A DNA stretch of 64,000 nt from Paraclostridium sordellii. Lineage in GTDB: Bacteria; Bacillota; Clostridia; Peptostreptococcales; Peptostreptococcaceae. The notes beneath the pieces are model-generated. The model did not search any database. It was not told where the DNA came from and saw only the letters and a list, made by a program, of their open reading frames with translations. Below, piece after piece: positions 17,697 to 27,796 of the stretch (its first letter is position 1; each line of letters opens with the position of its first letter). The position numbers and the translations under genes were made by a program. The DNA lies in NCBI RefSeq assembly GCF_000953675.1, contig NZ_LN679998.1, forward strand, positions 1,755,963-1,819,962, in the 5' to 3' direction.

Positions 17697-20291
17697 CTAC
17701 TTTACAGAAATATTTATATTTTCATTTTCTCCATCTACTATTATAGTACATCCATTATATATATCTCCTGCTATTAACTTCTTAGCTATAATAGTTTCTA
17801 ATACATTACTTATATATCTCTTTAATGGTCTAGCTCCATATATTGGATCATATCCTTCTTTAACCATTATATCTTTTGCACTATCTGTAACTTCAACTTT
17901 TATATCTTTATCCTGTAATCTATTTTTTAAAGACTTCATGAATATATCTATTATTTGTTTAATTCCTTCTTTATCTAATGGCTTAAACATTATAATATCA
18001 TCAACTCTATTTAAAAATTCTGGTTTGAATCTTCTCTTCATTTCATTCATAACTAGATCTTTGGCTTCTTCATTTAAAATTTCCCCAGCTTCTAATAAAT
18101 ATGAGCTACCTATATTTGAAGTCATTATGATTATAGTATTTTTAAAGTCTACTGTCTTACCTTTATTGTCAGTAAGTCTTCCATCATCTAGTATTTGAAG
18201 AAATAAATTAAATACATCTTCATGTGCTTTTTCTATTTCATCAAATAATACTACAGAATATGGATTTCTTCTAACAGCTTCTGTTAATTGTCCACCTTCC
18301 TCATATCCTACATACCCTGGAGGAGGTCCTATAAGCCTAGAAACTGCATGTTTTTCCATATATTCAGACATATCTATTCTTATTATATTTTCTTCACTAT
18401 CAAATAAATTATTTGCTAATGTTTTTGCAAGCTCTGTTTTCCCAACCCCTGTAGGTCCTAAGAATATAAATGATCCTATTGGCTTATTCTCATCTTTAAG
18501 ACCTGCACGAGCACGTATAACTGCATTACTTACTGCAGTAACTGCCTCATCTTGACCGATTACTCTTTTGTGAAGTTCATCTTCTAATTTTAATAATTTT
18601 TCTCTTTCTCCTTCTACAAGTTTAGTAACTGGTATTCCTGTCCACTTAGCAACTATTTGAGATATTTCATTTTCAGTAACTTCTTCTTTTAATAAAGCGT
18701 CTTCATAGCTTTTTTGCATTTTTAATTCATGTTCTTTTATTTGTTCTTCTAATTTTGGTATTACACCATATTTAACTTCTGCCGCTTTATTAAAATCATA
18801 TTCTCTTTCAAATTTTTCTACATTACCTTTAGCTTCATCTAACTTGGCTTTTAAATCTCTTATTTCTTGAATCTTGCTCTTTTCTTTTTCATACTTAGCA
18901 GTCATTTCATCATTTTTAGATTTTAATTCTGCTAATTCTTTACCTAAGTTTTCAAGTCTTTGTTTACTTTTGTCATCATTTTCTTTAAGTAGTGCTTCTC
19001 TTTCTGTTTCTAATGTTAATAATCTTCTTCTAACAACATCTAATTCTGTTGGAAGAGAATCTATTTCACTTCTTATCATTGCTCCAGCTTCGTCTATTAA
19101 ATCTATTGCCTTATCTGGTAAAAATCTATCTTGTATATATCTATCTGAAAGCTTTGCTGCTGCAACTATAGCACTATCATGTATTCTTATACCATGATGA
19201 ATTTCAAATCTTTCTTTAAGGCCACGAAGTATTGATATTGTATCACTTACGCTAGGTTCTTCTGCCATAACTGGTTGGAAACGTCTTTCAAGTGCTTTGT
19301 CTTTTTCTATATATTGTCTGTATTCATCAAATGTAGTTGCACCTATACAGTTAAGTTCACCTCTTGCTAACATTGGCTTTATTAAATTTCCTGCATCCAT
19401 TGCCCCATCAGTTTTTCCAGCTCCAACTATTGTGTGTATCTCGTCTATAAATAATATTATCTTTCCTTCTGATGATTGAACTTCTTTAAGTACTGCTTTT
19501 AATCTTTCTTCAAATTCTCCTCTATACTTAGCTCCTGCAATTAAAGCGCCCATATCTAATGAATATATTACCTTTTCTTTTAAACCTTCTGGTACATCTC
19601 CTCTAACTATTCTTTCAGCTAAACCTTCAACTATTGCTGTTTTACCAACACCAGGCTCCCCAATTAAAACTGGATTGTTTTTGGTTCTTCTTGATAAAAT
19701 TCTTATAACTCTTCTTATTTCTTCATCTCTGCCTATTACAGGATCTAATTTATTCTTTTTAGCTAATTCTACTAAGTTAGTAGAATATCTTTCTAATGCT
19801 TCATATGTTCCCTCTGGATCATTTGTTTCTACTCTTTGACTTCCTCTAACCTTAGATAATACATCTAAAAAATCTTTTTTATTTAAATTAAATTGTTTAA
19901 ATATTTTTCCTACATTAGTTTTAGATTCAGTTTCAATCATTGCCAATATAACATGTTCTACACTTATATATGCGTCTTTAAAGTCTTTAGATATTTCTTC
20001 AGCTTTTATCAATACTTCATTTATTCTTCTTGTAGCTGTTATGCCTTGTGAACTTATTCCTTCTCCATGAATTTGTGGTAATTTACTAAGTTCTATATTT
20101 ATACTGTTATTTAATGATGATACAGATATATTCATCTTCTCTAATATATTTGGAATTAGTCCATCTTCTTGATTTACAAGTGCACTTAATAGATGTATTA
20201 CATCTACTTGTTGATTATGATTTTTTACTGCTATATCATAAGCTTCATTTAGGCTATTTTGTACTCTTACTGTCATTTTCTCTATATTCAT
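17697..20291 (-). CDS. clpB: ClpB protein disaggregase
   Basis: 864 aa, full length. Clp N domain (1-150), NBD1 with Walker A GEPGVGKT (about 205) and [10 protein letters not shown], a long middle coiled coil (about 400-530) that identifies ClpB rather than ClpC, NBD2 with GPTGVGKT (about 607), and C-terminal D2 small domain. Hexameric AAA+ motor that threads aggregated proteins together with DnaK. Monocistronic: own terminator downstream; upstream a sigma-A promoter and CIRCE operator, so HrcA heat-shock control is expected. Confidence 0.97.
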   Translation of the reverse strand: MNIEKMTVRVQNSLNEAYDIAVKNHNQQVDVIHLLSALVNQEDGLIPNILEKMNISVSSLNNSINIELSKLPQIHGEGISSQGITATRRINEVLIKAEEISKDFKDAYISVEHVILAMIETESKTNVGKIFKQFNLNKKDFLDVLSKVRGSQRVETNDPEGTYEALERYSTNLVELAKKNKLDPVIGRDEEIRRVIRILSRRTKNNPVLIGEPGVGKTAIVEGLAERIVRGDVPEGLKEKVIYSLDMGALIAGAKYRGEFEERLKAVLKEVQSSEGKIILFIDEIHTIVGAGKTDGAMDAGNLIKPMLARGELNCIGATTFDEYRQYIEKDKALERRFQPVMAEEPSVSDTISILRGLKERFEIHHGIRIHDSAIVAAAKLSDRYIQDRFLPDKAIDLIDEAGAMIRSEIDSLPTELDVVRRRLLTLETEREALLKENDDKSKQRLENLGKELAELKSKNDEMTAKYEKEKSKIQEIRDLKAKLDEAKGNVEKFEREYDFNKAAEVKYGVIPKLEEQIKEHELKMQKSYEDALLKEEVTENEISQIVAKWTGIPVTKLVEGEREKLLKLEDELHKRVIGQDEAVTAVSNAVIRARAGLKDENKPIGSFIFLGPTGVGKTELAKTLANNLFDSEENIIRIDMSEYMEKHAVSRLIGPPPGYVGYEEGGQLTEAVRRNPYSVVLFDEIEKAHEDVFNLFLQILDDGRLTDNKGKTVDFKNTIIIMTSNIGSSYLLEAGEILNEEAKDLVMNEMKRRFKPEFLNRVDDIIMFKPLDKEGIKQIIDIFMKSLKNRLQDKDIKVEVTDSAKDIMVKEGYDPIYGARPLKRYISNVLETIIAKKLIAGDIYNGCTIIVDGENENINISVK

Positions 20292-20359
20292 ATTAAAATC
20301 CCTCCACTATTTAGTTTTTATATTATCTATTTTAATTAAAACCTTAATTTCATATTTTG

Positions 20360-20386
20360 TTATCACTCTATTTAATTGAGTGCTAA
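20360..20386. promoter_or_regulatory. CIRCE operator (HrcA binding site)
   Basis: TTATCACTC-N9-GAGTGCTAA against the consensus TTAGCACTC-N9-GAGTGCTAA: a single mismatch in the left arm. It lies in the clpB leader about 70 nt before the ATG. Confidence 0.9.
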
Positions 20387-20400
20387 TAATTTGTTATTAA

Positions 20401-20429
20401 TAATATATACATATATTTTATCTTTGTCA
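20401..20429 (-). promoter_or_regulatory. Sigma-A promoter of clpB
   Basis: TTGACA (20424-20429) 17 nt before TATATT (20401-20406), immediately upstream of CIRCE, so HrcA bound there would cover the early transcribed region. Confidence 0.7.
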
Positions 20430-20569
20430 ATAATATTTTTAAATTTTTTCCTACCTTTATTTAATAAGTTTTATAATTTATTATTCAACTTTTAAGTGCA
20501 TTTAATAATATAAAATAATTGAATAGGTTTTCCCATTGTGGTAAAATAGAAAAAAAAGGATGTGATTAT

Positions 20570-20983
20570 ATGAAGAAGATTTTAGTCCCTATTGATGGTA
20601 GTGAAAGAAGTCAAAAATCCTTAGATTTTGTCTTAAGTAAGTATCCAAAAGATAAATTTAGTATAACACTGATGAGTGTTAATGATGTAAGTCTAACTAA
20701 TATAACAAATCCAATGCTCATAGATGTTAAAATGAGAGAATCCCAAAAGAAAGTAGATTGTCTATTAGAAAGTTTAAAAGATAAATTAGCAGAATATGAA
20801 GTAGAAACATATACTGTATTTGGAGACCCTGGTCCAGAGATTATAAAAAAATCTGTAGATGATGATTTTGATTTAATAATTATGACTAAGTCAACAAAGA
20901 AACATTTCATAGACTCAATAGGGTCTGTAACTTTATATGTAGTAAAAAAATCTAAATGTACTGTTACTATAGTTCCTGAGTAA
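20570..20983 (+). CDS. Universal stress protein A family protein
   Basis: 137 aa. KKILVPIDGSERSQ opening and a degenerate ATP-binding region near the end (IIMTKSTKKHFIDSIGSVT) followed by VVKKSKCTVTIVPE. The true start is the ATG at 20570, behind AAGGATGTGA; the frame is open further upstream (20519), but that stretch includes the SD. Divergent from clpB. Usp proteins bind ATP or AMP and accompany stress responses; whether this copy binds nucleotide is uncertain because the usual G2xG9xGS/T motif is incomplete. Confidence 0.85.
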   Translation: MKKILVPIDGSERSQKSLDFVLSKYPKDKFSITLMSVNDVSLTNITNPMLIDVKMRESQKKVDCLLESLKDKLAEYEVETYTVFGDPGPEIIKKSVDDDFDLIIMTKSTKKHFIDSIGSVTLYVVKKSKCTVTIVPE

Positions 20984-21003
20984 GATTTTAAATTTTTATA
21001 AAT

Positions 21004-21055
21004 TAAACTAAAAGGCATAAAATCTATTTAAATAGATTTTATGCCTTTTAGTTTA
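21004..21055. terminator. 52-bp perfect palindrome, usp terminator
   Basis: Two 26-bp arms without spacer (TAAACTAAAAGGCATAAAAT... and its complement), 21 nt after the usp stop. Confidence 0.7.
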
Positions 21056-21257
21056 TACATTAAACCTTAAGTTTAGTCCAATTTCTAACTTTTATGTTAT
21101 AATTAATAATGTAGAATAGTTACTTATTTAAGTTTGTGTAATTATATTCATTTTAAGAAATCGTTATCTCGAATAATATATTTCTAAAATAAATATAATT
21201 AAATAAAATTGTTTATTTAAACTTCTCTACAATATTTTTATAAAGGTAGGTACTAAT

Positions 21258-21464
21258 ATGAGTTTTTTTAATGACTTAGGAGATTTTTGTAGTGTTTTGC
21301 TAGCAATTATTATCTTAGCTACATGTTGTAAAAATTTAAAATCTTTATCTTTCATACAAAAGATAGGAATTGTTTCACTTTCATTAGGCATTTTAATTCC
21401 TGCCTCATTTGATTTTATTAACGGATTTATTTCTGGACTTTCTACAGCCGCTAATATTTTATAA
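21258..21464 (+). CDS. Small two-helix membrane protein
   Basis: 68 aa. Two hydrophobic stretches (about 11-26 and 35-62), one CC pair, no recognised family. SD AAAGGTAGG stands 7-8 nt before ATG. It is a monocistronic gene closed by a hairpin downstream. Function unknown. Confidence 0.55.
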   Translation: MSFFNDLGDFCSVLLAIIILATCCKNLKSLSFIQKIGIVSLSLGILIPASFDFINGFISGLSTAANIL

Positions 21465-21494
21465 ACATAGTTATAATATAAAATTGTATTTATA

Positions 21495-21537
21495 AAAATA
21501 GTAAATGAAAGCTTAATAATCTTTCATTTACTATTTT
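21495..21537. terminator. Bidirectional terminator
   Basis: AAAATAGTAAATGAAAG / CTTTCATTTACTATTTT, 17-bp stem, between the convergent 68-aa gene and the GNAT gene. Confidence 0.75.
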
Positions 21538-21578
21538 AACCTGTAAGAAACCTATTTTAAAATATAATGAACTAATTA

Positions 21579-22016
21579 TTAGTTGTTTACTGGTGTAAAA
21601 TATTTACTTTCAACTGTTTTGTTAACTTTGACCATATAATAACAGTTTTGATTAACTGTTTTAAATCCCAGTCTATTATAAAAATTTTCCTTATCAGCTG
21701 TTGCCAAATAAATTGTTCTAACTTGCATTTTATCTAATTGCATCAATTTTTCTATCATTATAGATCCTATTTGATTTGATCTATAATTGGGATGTATTAA
21801 TACATCAACAATAGTTGCCCATCTAACTCCATCACTTAGTGCTCTAGACATTCCTATTAATTTATCATTATCCCAAACAGTTATTATACAATTTGAGTTT
21901 TCTATTATAGTTTTCCAGTCATCGTAACTGTTCGTTACTCCCCATGTAGCGTATTTACAATAAAAATCTTTTACTTTAAATATATCAATTTCATTGGAAT
22001 TACAAAATTTCACCAT
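21579..22016 (-). CDS. GNAT family N-acetyltransferase
   Basis: 145 aa. Typical small GNAT: VWDNDKLIGMSRALSDG beta strands, then VLIHPNYRSNQIGSIMIEKLM (acetyl-CoA R/QxxGxG/A loop present as RSNQIG) and C-terminal NFYNRLGFKTV. Substrate unknown. No operon partners; convergent with the small membrane protein gene. Confidence 0.85.
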   Translation of the reverse strand: MVKFCNSNEIDIFKVKDFYCKYATWGVTNSYDDWKTIIENSNCIITVWDNDKLIGMSRALSDGVRWATIVDVLIHPNYRSNQIGSIMIEKLMQLDKMQVRTIYLATADKENFYNRLGFKTVNQNCYYMVKVNKTVESKYFTPVNN

Positions 22017-22180
22017 AATACCTCCATATATTTTATTATATATCTAAATTTTATAAATGTAAGTGTTTTAAACATCCATTGTGTATTTTTTTGTCACAAT
22101 TTTTAGCTTCCTTAAATATATTGTACTATAGAGATTAAAAACGTCTCTATAATATAAATATATTTAAGGATGTGCAACCC

Positions 22181-23194
22181 ATGATTGAAAATAATTGTTG
22201 TAGCCCATATTGTAATCAATATTATCCACAAAATAACTCTACTCCACAGCCTAAACAAGTACAATGCTGTTGCAAACTTGGAATAAAAAGAGCTACAGAA
22301 ATATTAGGTGCAGATAGAGTAAGACAATTTATAGACTTTAATGCCGCTGCTTTTATTACTGACTTCTTCTTAGTTGGTACTGAATTAACAACACTTGGCG
22401 TAAATGATAACTTAGGAGCACTTACAGGTAGTTTAGAAAGATTAAATAATTGCGAATGTGATCTTTTAGATATAAGCGGACCTTTAGCATACCCAGAAGT
22501 TGTAGATGAAGGTTTAATTGCAGATTTAGCGGATCTTTTAGGTGTAACTATTCCTACTATAACTGCAGCTCTTAATGCTGTACTTGCATTAATTAATGAC
22601 CCTACTACTGGTCTTACTGCTTTAATTGCTGCTTTAGAAGCAGTACTTATAGGACCTTTGGCCCCACTATTAGCTCCACTTGTAGCTATCTTAGATAGCA
22701 TAGTAGGTATAGTAACTGGTACAGTTGATGCAGTTTTAGATTTAGTTAATGATGTAATTGTAACTTTAATTAATACAGTAATAGCTTTATTCCAAGATGA
22801 AGCTGCTGTTGGAGCAAATGCTGAATTAGCATCTTTATGTGCTATAAAAGCTATGGCATTTGAAGTTCTTGGAGATACTCCTGCACTTCAAGTTGCAAAT
22901 TATGATATAATAAGAGAAGCATTAAGATTTTTCCAATGCGAAACACAAGATTGTAATCCTACATGTGACGACTGTTGCTGTAGTAGCGGTATAATAAGTG
23001 AATTATCTGGAAACTTAACTGGAAGAGCTAGTTTAACTGCTGGATCACTAGTATTAACTGATGTTGAAATATTAGGATGCGCAGGTAACACTTTAATACT
23101 TGGAGCTCCTTTTATCCCTGCTACTCCAACTACACCTGCAGTAAATGCTAGAATCTATGTAGTTTGTGCTGAAGCAGTACAATTTATAGGTTAA
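22181..23194 (+). CDS. Cys-rich, hydrophobic-core probable spore-surface protein
   Basis: 337 aa from the ATG at 22181 (a GTG at 22172 sits in the SD AAGGATGTG). The N-terminus is Cys-rich (NNCCSPYCNQYYPQN, QCCCKLG), a second cluster CNPTCDDCCCSSG lies around 255-268, and residues about 125-215 are a long Ala/Leu/Val/Ile repeat-like hydrophobic stretch. No signal peptide. The C-terminal 70 residues form a Thr/Ala/Gly-rich domain. Cys clusters of this type are found in exosporium and coat proteins of Clostridia; a spore-surface role is inferred, and I recognise no named family. Confidence 0.55.
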   Translation: MIENNCCSPYCNQYYPQNNSTPQPKQVQCCCKLGIKRATEILGADRVRQFIDFNAAAFITDFFLVGTELTTLGVNDNLGALTGSLERLNNCECDLLDISGPLAYPEVVDEGLIADLADLLGVTIPTITAALNAVLALINDPTTGLTALIAALEAVLIGPLAPLLAPLVAILDSIVGIVTGTVDAVLDLVNDVIVTLINTVIALFQDEAAVGANAELASLCAIKAMAFEVLGDTPALQVANYDIIREALRFFQCETQDCNPTCDDCCCSSGIISELSGNLTGRASLTAGSLVLTDVEILGCAGNTLILGAPFIPATPTTPAVNARIYVVCAEAVQFIG

Positions 23195-23210
23195 TAGTAG
23201 TAATAACTAT

Positions 23211-23231
23211 ACTGAAGACTTAGTCTTCAGT
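23211..23231 (+). terminator. Terminator of the Cys-rich protein gene
   Basis: ACTGAAGACT-T-AGTCTTCAGT followed by ATTTTTTATT, 16 nt after the stop. Confidence 0.8.
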
Positions 23232-23279
23232 ATTTTTTATTAAGTTTGTAAATTCTATATTATATATAACTTACTTACC

Positions 23280-23327
23280 ATATAATAAAAAACACATTGA
23301 TAATTATCAATGTGTTTTTTATTATAT
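23280..23327. terminator. 48-bp palindrome, terminator of the ABC transporter operon
   Basis: Arms of 24 bp (centre GATAATTATC, flanks AAAAAACACATT/AATGTGTTTTTT) between convergent genes, 35 nt after the stop of the minus-strand ABC gene at 23363. Confidence 0.75.
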
Positions 23328-23362
23328 ATTTATTTTAATAGTAATACTATATTTATATGCCT

Positions 23363-25048
23363 TTATATATTAAATTTTAGTGTATTATTTTTTACATATA
23401 GTTTTCTATCACATATAGCAGTACTTGATTTTCTATGTGATACCATTATAATTGTTTTATTTCTACATTCATTTTTTATGCTTTTTAATATTTGTGCTTC
23501 ATTTAAAGTATCTAAGTTACTAGTTGGTTCATCAAGTATTAGTACTTGTGAATCATGTAAAAATGCTCTAGCTATACCTAGTCTTTGCTTTTCTCCAGAT
23601 GAAAGATTTGAACCTATTTCGCCAACATTAGTTTCATAACCTTTAGGCAATGTTTTTATAAACTCATGTATTGATGCTTTTTTACAAGCTTGTATTACTT
23701 CCTCTTTTGATGCATCTACTTTACCTATTTTTATATTATTTTCTATAGTATTATTAAATAAAAATGTTTCTTGACTTACTAGCGATTGACCTTTTCTTAA
23801 TGATTTAGTTGGTATATTTTTTATATTTTTATTATCAATTTCAATACTTCCTTTTTCTACATCCCAAAACCTCATCATTAACTTTAAAAGCGTACTCTTA
23901 CCAGATCCACTTTCTCCTATTATAGCTATTTTTTCTCCTGATTTTATATTTAGATTTACATCTTTTAATAAAACTTCTTCTCTATCTTTATACTTAAACT
24001 CTAAGTCTGATATATCAATGGTATTCATGTTTAAAGAGTCTTCACCTGTTACTTCTTTAACTGCAGGTTCCTCATCTAATACATCAAATAGTCTTTGTGC
24101 ACAAGCAAATGTGTGCATTAAGTTATTTGATAAATTACTAAGTGCTACAGTTGGTCCAAAAGAACTTGCCAAAAGCACTAAAGCTACTATTACTTGTCCT
24201 AAGTTTATAGTTTCATTTATGTATAGGTTTACTCCAACATATAGTGTAATAAGAATAGCTATCATAATTGTTATATCTGTTAAAGCTCTTATAAGACCTT
24301 CATGTCCTTTTATTATCTTAAGCTTCTTATTTAAATTTTCACTATTATCATTTATAGCTTTAAGTCTTTCTTCTCCTTGCCCAAATAATAAAATTTCTTT
24401 TATCCCTCTAAGTGAATCTAATAAAAAGCTGTTAGTTTTACCAAATTCATTTCTATATTCAAATCCCGCTTCACTTCCTAATTTAGAAGATAAAACTGGT
24501 ATTATAAATCCTACTATAGTATAAAATATTAATCCAATTAATCCAAAGTATGGATTTATTTTATATAATACAAATGCAATTATTGACGATGTAAGTATAG
24601 CTATAGCTATTGGTGCAATAGTATGTGCATAAAATACTTCTAATAGTTCTATATCGCTTGTTATAATAGATATTAAATTACCCTTTTCTTTGCTCTCTAA
24701 CTTAGCTGGAGCTAGTTTTCTTAATGATTTATAAACTTTGTCTCTTAATATAGCTAATATTTTAAAAGCTATAAAGTGGCCTGAATACTGTTCTATGTAC
24801 CTTAATATTCCTCTAAATATTGCACATCCTATTATTATCTTTGTAGCAGTAGAAAAGCTGTAGTTCATTTTTATTCCTAAAATATCTCCCATAGCAATAG
24901 CTCCAAAAGTAGTTATTGCTGTAGCAGCTAAAAATCCTAATACCCCAAAAGTTATTGTAATTATCATTACAGGCACTAGTGGCTTTAGTATTTTTATAAG
25001 TCTAAACATTATTTTACCACCTGATAATCTTTGTGTTTTACTGTTCAC
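23363..25048 (-). CDS. ABC transporter, fused permease-ATPase, second half of heterodimer
   Basis: 561 aa. Six-TM exporter-type membrane domain (about 20-310), then ATPase with Walker A GESGSGKS, signature LSSGEKQRLG and Walker B VLILDEPTS. Its start overlaps the partner gene's end by 11 nt, so the two are co-translated. Together with the partner it resembles CydDC or IrtAB/YbtPQ-type pairs. Because the operon is headed by Fur boxes, an iron-related substrate (siderophore, heme, metal chelate) is likely; direction of transport cannot be told from sequence. Confidence 0.9.
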   Translation of the reverse strand: MNSKTQRLSGGKIMFRLIKILKPLVPVMIITITFGVLGFLAATAITTFGAIAMGDILGIKMNYSFSTATKIIIGCAIFRGILRYIEQYSGHFIAFKILAILRDKVYKSLRKLAPAKLESKEKGNLISIITSDIELLEVFYAHTIAPIAIAILTSSIIAFVLYKINPYFGLIGLIFYTIVGFIIPVLSSKLGSEAGFEYRNEFGKTNSFLLDSLRGIKEILLFGQGEERLKAINDNSENLNKKLKIIKGHEGLIRALTDITIMIAILITLYVGVNLYINETINLGQVIVALVLLASSFGPTVALSNLSNNLMHTFACAQRLFDVLDEEPAVKEVTGEDSLNMNTIDISDLEFKYKDREEVLLKDVNLNIKSGEKIAIIGESGSGKSTLLKLMMRFWDVEKGSIEIDNKNIKNIPTKSLRKGQSLVSQETFLFNNTIENNIKIGKVDASKEEVIQACKKASIHEFIKTLPKGYETNVGEIGSNLSSGEKQRLGIARAFLHDSQVLILDEPTSNLDTLNEAQILKSIKNECRNKTIIMVSHRKSSTAICDRKLYVKNNTLKFNI

Positions 25049-26810
25049 TTATAGCCACCTCCTCTATAACTTCTTCATTATATATATTTTCTAGATTTTC
25101 TTGATTTTTATATAACTTTGCATATGTAGAATTATTATTCATAAGGCTTTCATGATTGCCACTTTCAACTATATATCCCTTGTCTAGAACATATATTTTA
25201 TCTGCATTTTTTATGTTTGCAAGTCTATGTGATATAACTACTACTGTTTTTTCTTTTGCAATATTATAAATTGCTTCTAGTATTGAATCTTCGCTTTCAA
25301 CATCTACATTTGATGTTGCTTCATCAAATATGTACACCTCAGGATTTGTAAGTATCATCCTAGCTAATGCTAAACGTTGCTTTTGACCTCCTGATAAAAA
25401 TGAACCATTTTCCCCTACTGGAGTTTGTAATTTTTTTTCTAAATTAATTACAAACTCATATAGATTTGCTAATTTAAGAGCCTTATACATCTCTTCTTCA
25501 CTTGCATCTAATTTTCCCATACGAAGATTTTCTTCTATTGTTGAATTGAAAATGTAAGAACTATGACTTATAAAGCTGACCTTTTTTCTCAATTCATCAA
25601 ATGGAATATCATTTAAATTAATTCCATTTAATCTTATATCACCTTTATCAGGTTTATTTAATTTTAAAAGTAAATTTGTTATTGTACTCTTACCGCATCC
25701 ACTTTCTCCAACTAAAGCTACCATCGACTTATTTTTAATTTCTATATTTAAATTATTTAAAACAGTTCTTTCTTTATCATAACTAAAGTCAACATCACTT
25801 ATAGATATTGATATATTTTTTAATTTATTTTTTAATTCTACTGGTAATTCTTTTTCTTTTTCAACTTTAGTATCTAATAGGTTAAATATTTTATCAGCTG
25901 CTGCAATACCATTCATAGCTACATGGAAAAATGAACCTAAAAGTCTCATTGGTATGAAAAATTCTGATGAAAGTAATATAATAATTATAGTTTGCCCCAT
26001 AGTTATATTGCCTTTTCCAAATTCACTTATGGCAATTAATATACCTATAGCTGCACCTCCAAATGCGATTATATCCATTATTATTATAGAATTTAACTGC
26101 ATAGATAAAACTTTCATTGTTATTTTTCTAAAAGTTTCAGCCTCTTTATTCATTTCATTATTTTTTTCTTCATCTAAATTAAATATTTTTAATGTAGTAA
26201 GCCCTTGAAGATTCTCTAAAAATGAATCTCCTAAGTTTGTATATATTCCCCAATACTTACTTAATAATTTTTTTGCAAATTTCATTACTGCTGCTATTGA
26301 TATTGGTATTAAAGGAACGCATATTAGTAGGATTATTGCTGCTTTAAAATTGATTGGTGCTATTACTAAAAATAGTGTAAGTGGTGCTAATAAACTATAA
26401 AATAATTGCGGTAAATATCTTCCAAAATATACTTCTAATGCTTCTACTCCATCTACTGAGATTTGAACAATTGATGATGTAGATACAGTTTCATTATAAT
26501 TTACACCTAGTTCTAGTAATTTTTTATAAATACTTTCTCTTATTGAAGATCTTACTTTAGATGATGAGTAGTAAGAAAATCTTCCAGACATATAGTTACA
26601 TAAAAATCTAATTAATATTAAAGCCCCTATGTAGACTGTATATATACCTATATTAAAATTAAAATCCTTATTGAATAATTTATCAATTATATTCCCTACA
26701 AACAATACAATTCCAATATTACAAATTATCGATATCCAGTTCATTAAAACTGTTAAGTATATGTATTTTTTTGATTCTTTACTTAGCGAAAGTAACCTTT
26801 TATTTACCAT
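25038..26810 (-). CDS. ABC transporter, fused permease-ATPase, first half of heterodimer
   Basis: 590 aa. Exporter-fold membrane domain (six helices, about 20-320), ATPase with GESGCGKS, signature LSGGQKQRLA, Walker B VYIFDEATS and His switch VVISHR. It begins 12 nt after the 104-aa membrane protein gene and overlaps the partner ABC gene. The signature helix is canonical in both halves, so both ATP sites look competent. Expected to be iron-regulated through the Fur site at 27170. Confidence 0.9.
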   Translation of the reverse strand: MVNKRLLSLSKESKKYIYLTVLMNWISIICNIGIVLFVGNIIDKLFNKDFNFNIGIYTVYIGALILIRFLCNYMSGRFSYYSSSKVRSSIRESIYKKLLELGVNYNETVSTSSIVQISVDGVEALEVYFGRYLPQLFYSLLAPLTLFLVIAPINFKAAIILLICVPLIPISIAAVMKFAKKLLSKYWGIYTNLGDSFLENLQGLTTLKIFNLDEEKNNEMNKEAETFRKITMKVLSMQLNSIIIMDIIAFGGAAIGILIAISEFGKGNITMGQTIIIILLSSEFFIPMRLLGSFFHVAMNGIAAADKIFNLLDTKVEKEKELPVELKNKLKNISISISDVDFSYDKERTVLNNLNIEIKNKSMVALVGESGCGKSTITNLLLKLNKPDKGDIRLNGINLNDIPFDELRKKVSFISHSSYIFNSTIEENLRMGKLDASEEEMYKALKLANLYEFVINLEKKLQTPVGENGSFLSGGQKQRLALARMILTNPEVYIFDEATSNVDVESEDSILEAIYNIAKEKTVVVISHRLANIKNADKIYVLDKGYIVESGNHESLMNNNSTYAKLYKNQENLENIYNEEVIEEVAISEQ

Positions 26811-26822
26811 AATACTCCTCCT

Positions 26823-27137
26823 TTAACTGATTATATGATAGGTTAAACTAAATACAAAAATAAAAACTGATATTAAGTGTAGCCTCTTATATTTTTTTCT
26901 GATTTTATCATTACCTGATATTATTATTAATAAACTAGCAAACCCCATTAGTAATATACTCCATTCTTTTTCTTTGATAAAATCAATTAGTGAGTATAAA
27001 ATCATGGCTAAAGCTCCTACCATTCCTGTGTATATATGAAGTTTAACTCTTATCTTTTTATTTATAATTTTTATATACTTAAAAAAATAACATATTAATG
27101 CTAATGAAAATCCTGTTGCTCCAATACTATGTAACAT
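26823..27137 (-). CDS. Small 3-4 TM protein with membrane histidines, Fur-linked
   Basis: 104 aa with four hydrophobic segments and His residues at several membrane boundaries (LHSIG at the start, LHIYTG, RLHLISV, TYHIIS), a layout reminiscent of small heme-binding or ferric-reductase-like membrane proteins. I recognise no exact family. SD AAAGGAG before ATG; a Fur-box-like sequence lies 33 nt upstream. First gene of an operon with the ABC pair, so an iron-uptake or heme-handling role is plausible. Confidence 0.65.
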   Translation of the reverse strand: MLHSIGATGFSLALICYFFKYIKIINKKIRVKLHIYTGMVGALAMILYSLIDFIKEKEWSILLMGFASLLIIISGNDKIRKKYKRLHLISVFIFVFSLTYHIIS

Positions 27138-27169
27138 TAATTTCTCCTTTCTTACTTATTAACAAATAT

Positions 27170-27184
27170 TGAATATCATTATCA
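27170..27184. promoter_or_regulatory. Fur box 2 (ABC operon)
   Basis: TGAATATCATTATCA, reverse complement TGATAATGATATTCA, against the 7-1-7 consensus TGATAATnATTATCA (about three mismatches), directly before the 104-aa membrane protein gene. Confidence 0.65.
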
Positions 27185-27192
27185 TTGTTTAT

Positions 27193-27594
27193 TTATGATA
27201 TACCCTTTATTTCTTTTTTATTAGGATTTATTGTTTTGATTCTAAACATAAAGTAATAGAACTTAACTAACATTAGTAATAATAAAAATATCCTCATATG
27301 AATGCTATCTATTAATATAATAGGAAACATCAACATAATATCTGCAAATAACAATATTGTTATCTTTTGTTTTAGTGTCATTGCCTTTGATTTAACAAAA
27401 CCTTCTAAATGCTTCTTATAAATGTTTGTTGATTTAAACCATTCATTAAATTTATCCGAACCTTTTACAAAACAATAGGATGCTAATAGTAGAAAAGGTG
27501 TTGTTGGTATTATAGGAAGTATAACACCTATACTACCTATTGAAAGTGATACTATCCCAATTGTTATAAATAAAATTTTTTTTATTTTTCCCAC
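27193..27594 (-). CDS. DUF454 (YbaN) family membrane protein
   Basis: 133 aa. The family core is clear: LGSIGVILPIIPTTPFLLLASYCFVKGSDKFNEWFK region (shown here in part: ILPIIPTTPFLLLASYCF), with two or three TM helices and the trailing RMRIFLLLLM-type helix pair. Start is GTG with SD AAGGAGGATGA. YbaN/DUF454 genes are often found with iron or heme genes; here a near-consensus Fur box precedes it. Biochemical function unknown. Confidence 0.88.
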   Translation of the reverse strand: MGKIKKILFITIGIVSLSIGSIGVILPIIPTTPFLLLASYCFVKGSDKFNEWFKSTNIYKKHLEGFVKSKAMTLKQKITILLFADIMLMFPIILIDSIHMRIFLLLLMLVKFYYFMFRIKTINPNKKEIKGIS

Positions 27595-27648
27595 TTTTCA
27601 TCCTCCTTTCCATTTTATGTTTTTCCTTCAATAATAATCTAACATAAA

Positions 27649-27663
27649 TAATAATCATTATCA
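27649..27663. promoter_or_regulatory. Fur box 1 (DUF454 promoter)
   Basis: TAATAATCATTATCA; the reverse complement TGATAATGATTATTA differs from the 7-1-7 Fur consensus TGATAATnATTATCA at one position. About 55 nt upstream of the DUF454 start. Confidence 0.8.
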
Positions 27664-27796
27664 AGTTATATTGATAATCTTTATAATTCAAATTGATAAT
27701 ACTTTAGTTTAAGAAACATTTACCACGCAATAATTTTATTTTCTATGGACATATTAATAGTGTAAAAAAAATTATATATTTAGGAGGTAATAAATT

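Noticed and set aside
22222..22701. 159-aa minus-strand ORF opposite the Cys-rich protein
   Set aside because: Its composition (Ser/Ala/Lys-rich) mirrors the sense codons, and it has no SD or family match.
23310..23639. 109-aa plus-strand ORF
   Set aside because: It lies antisense to the ATPase domain of the ABC transporter and begins inside a terminator palindrome.
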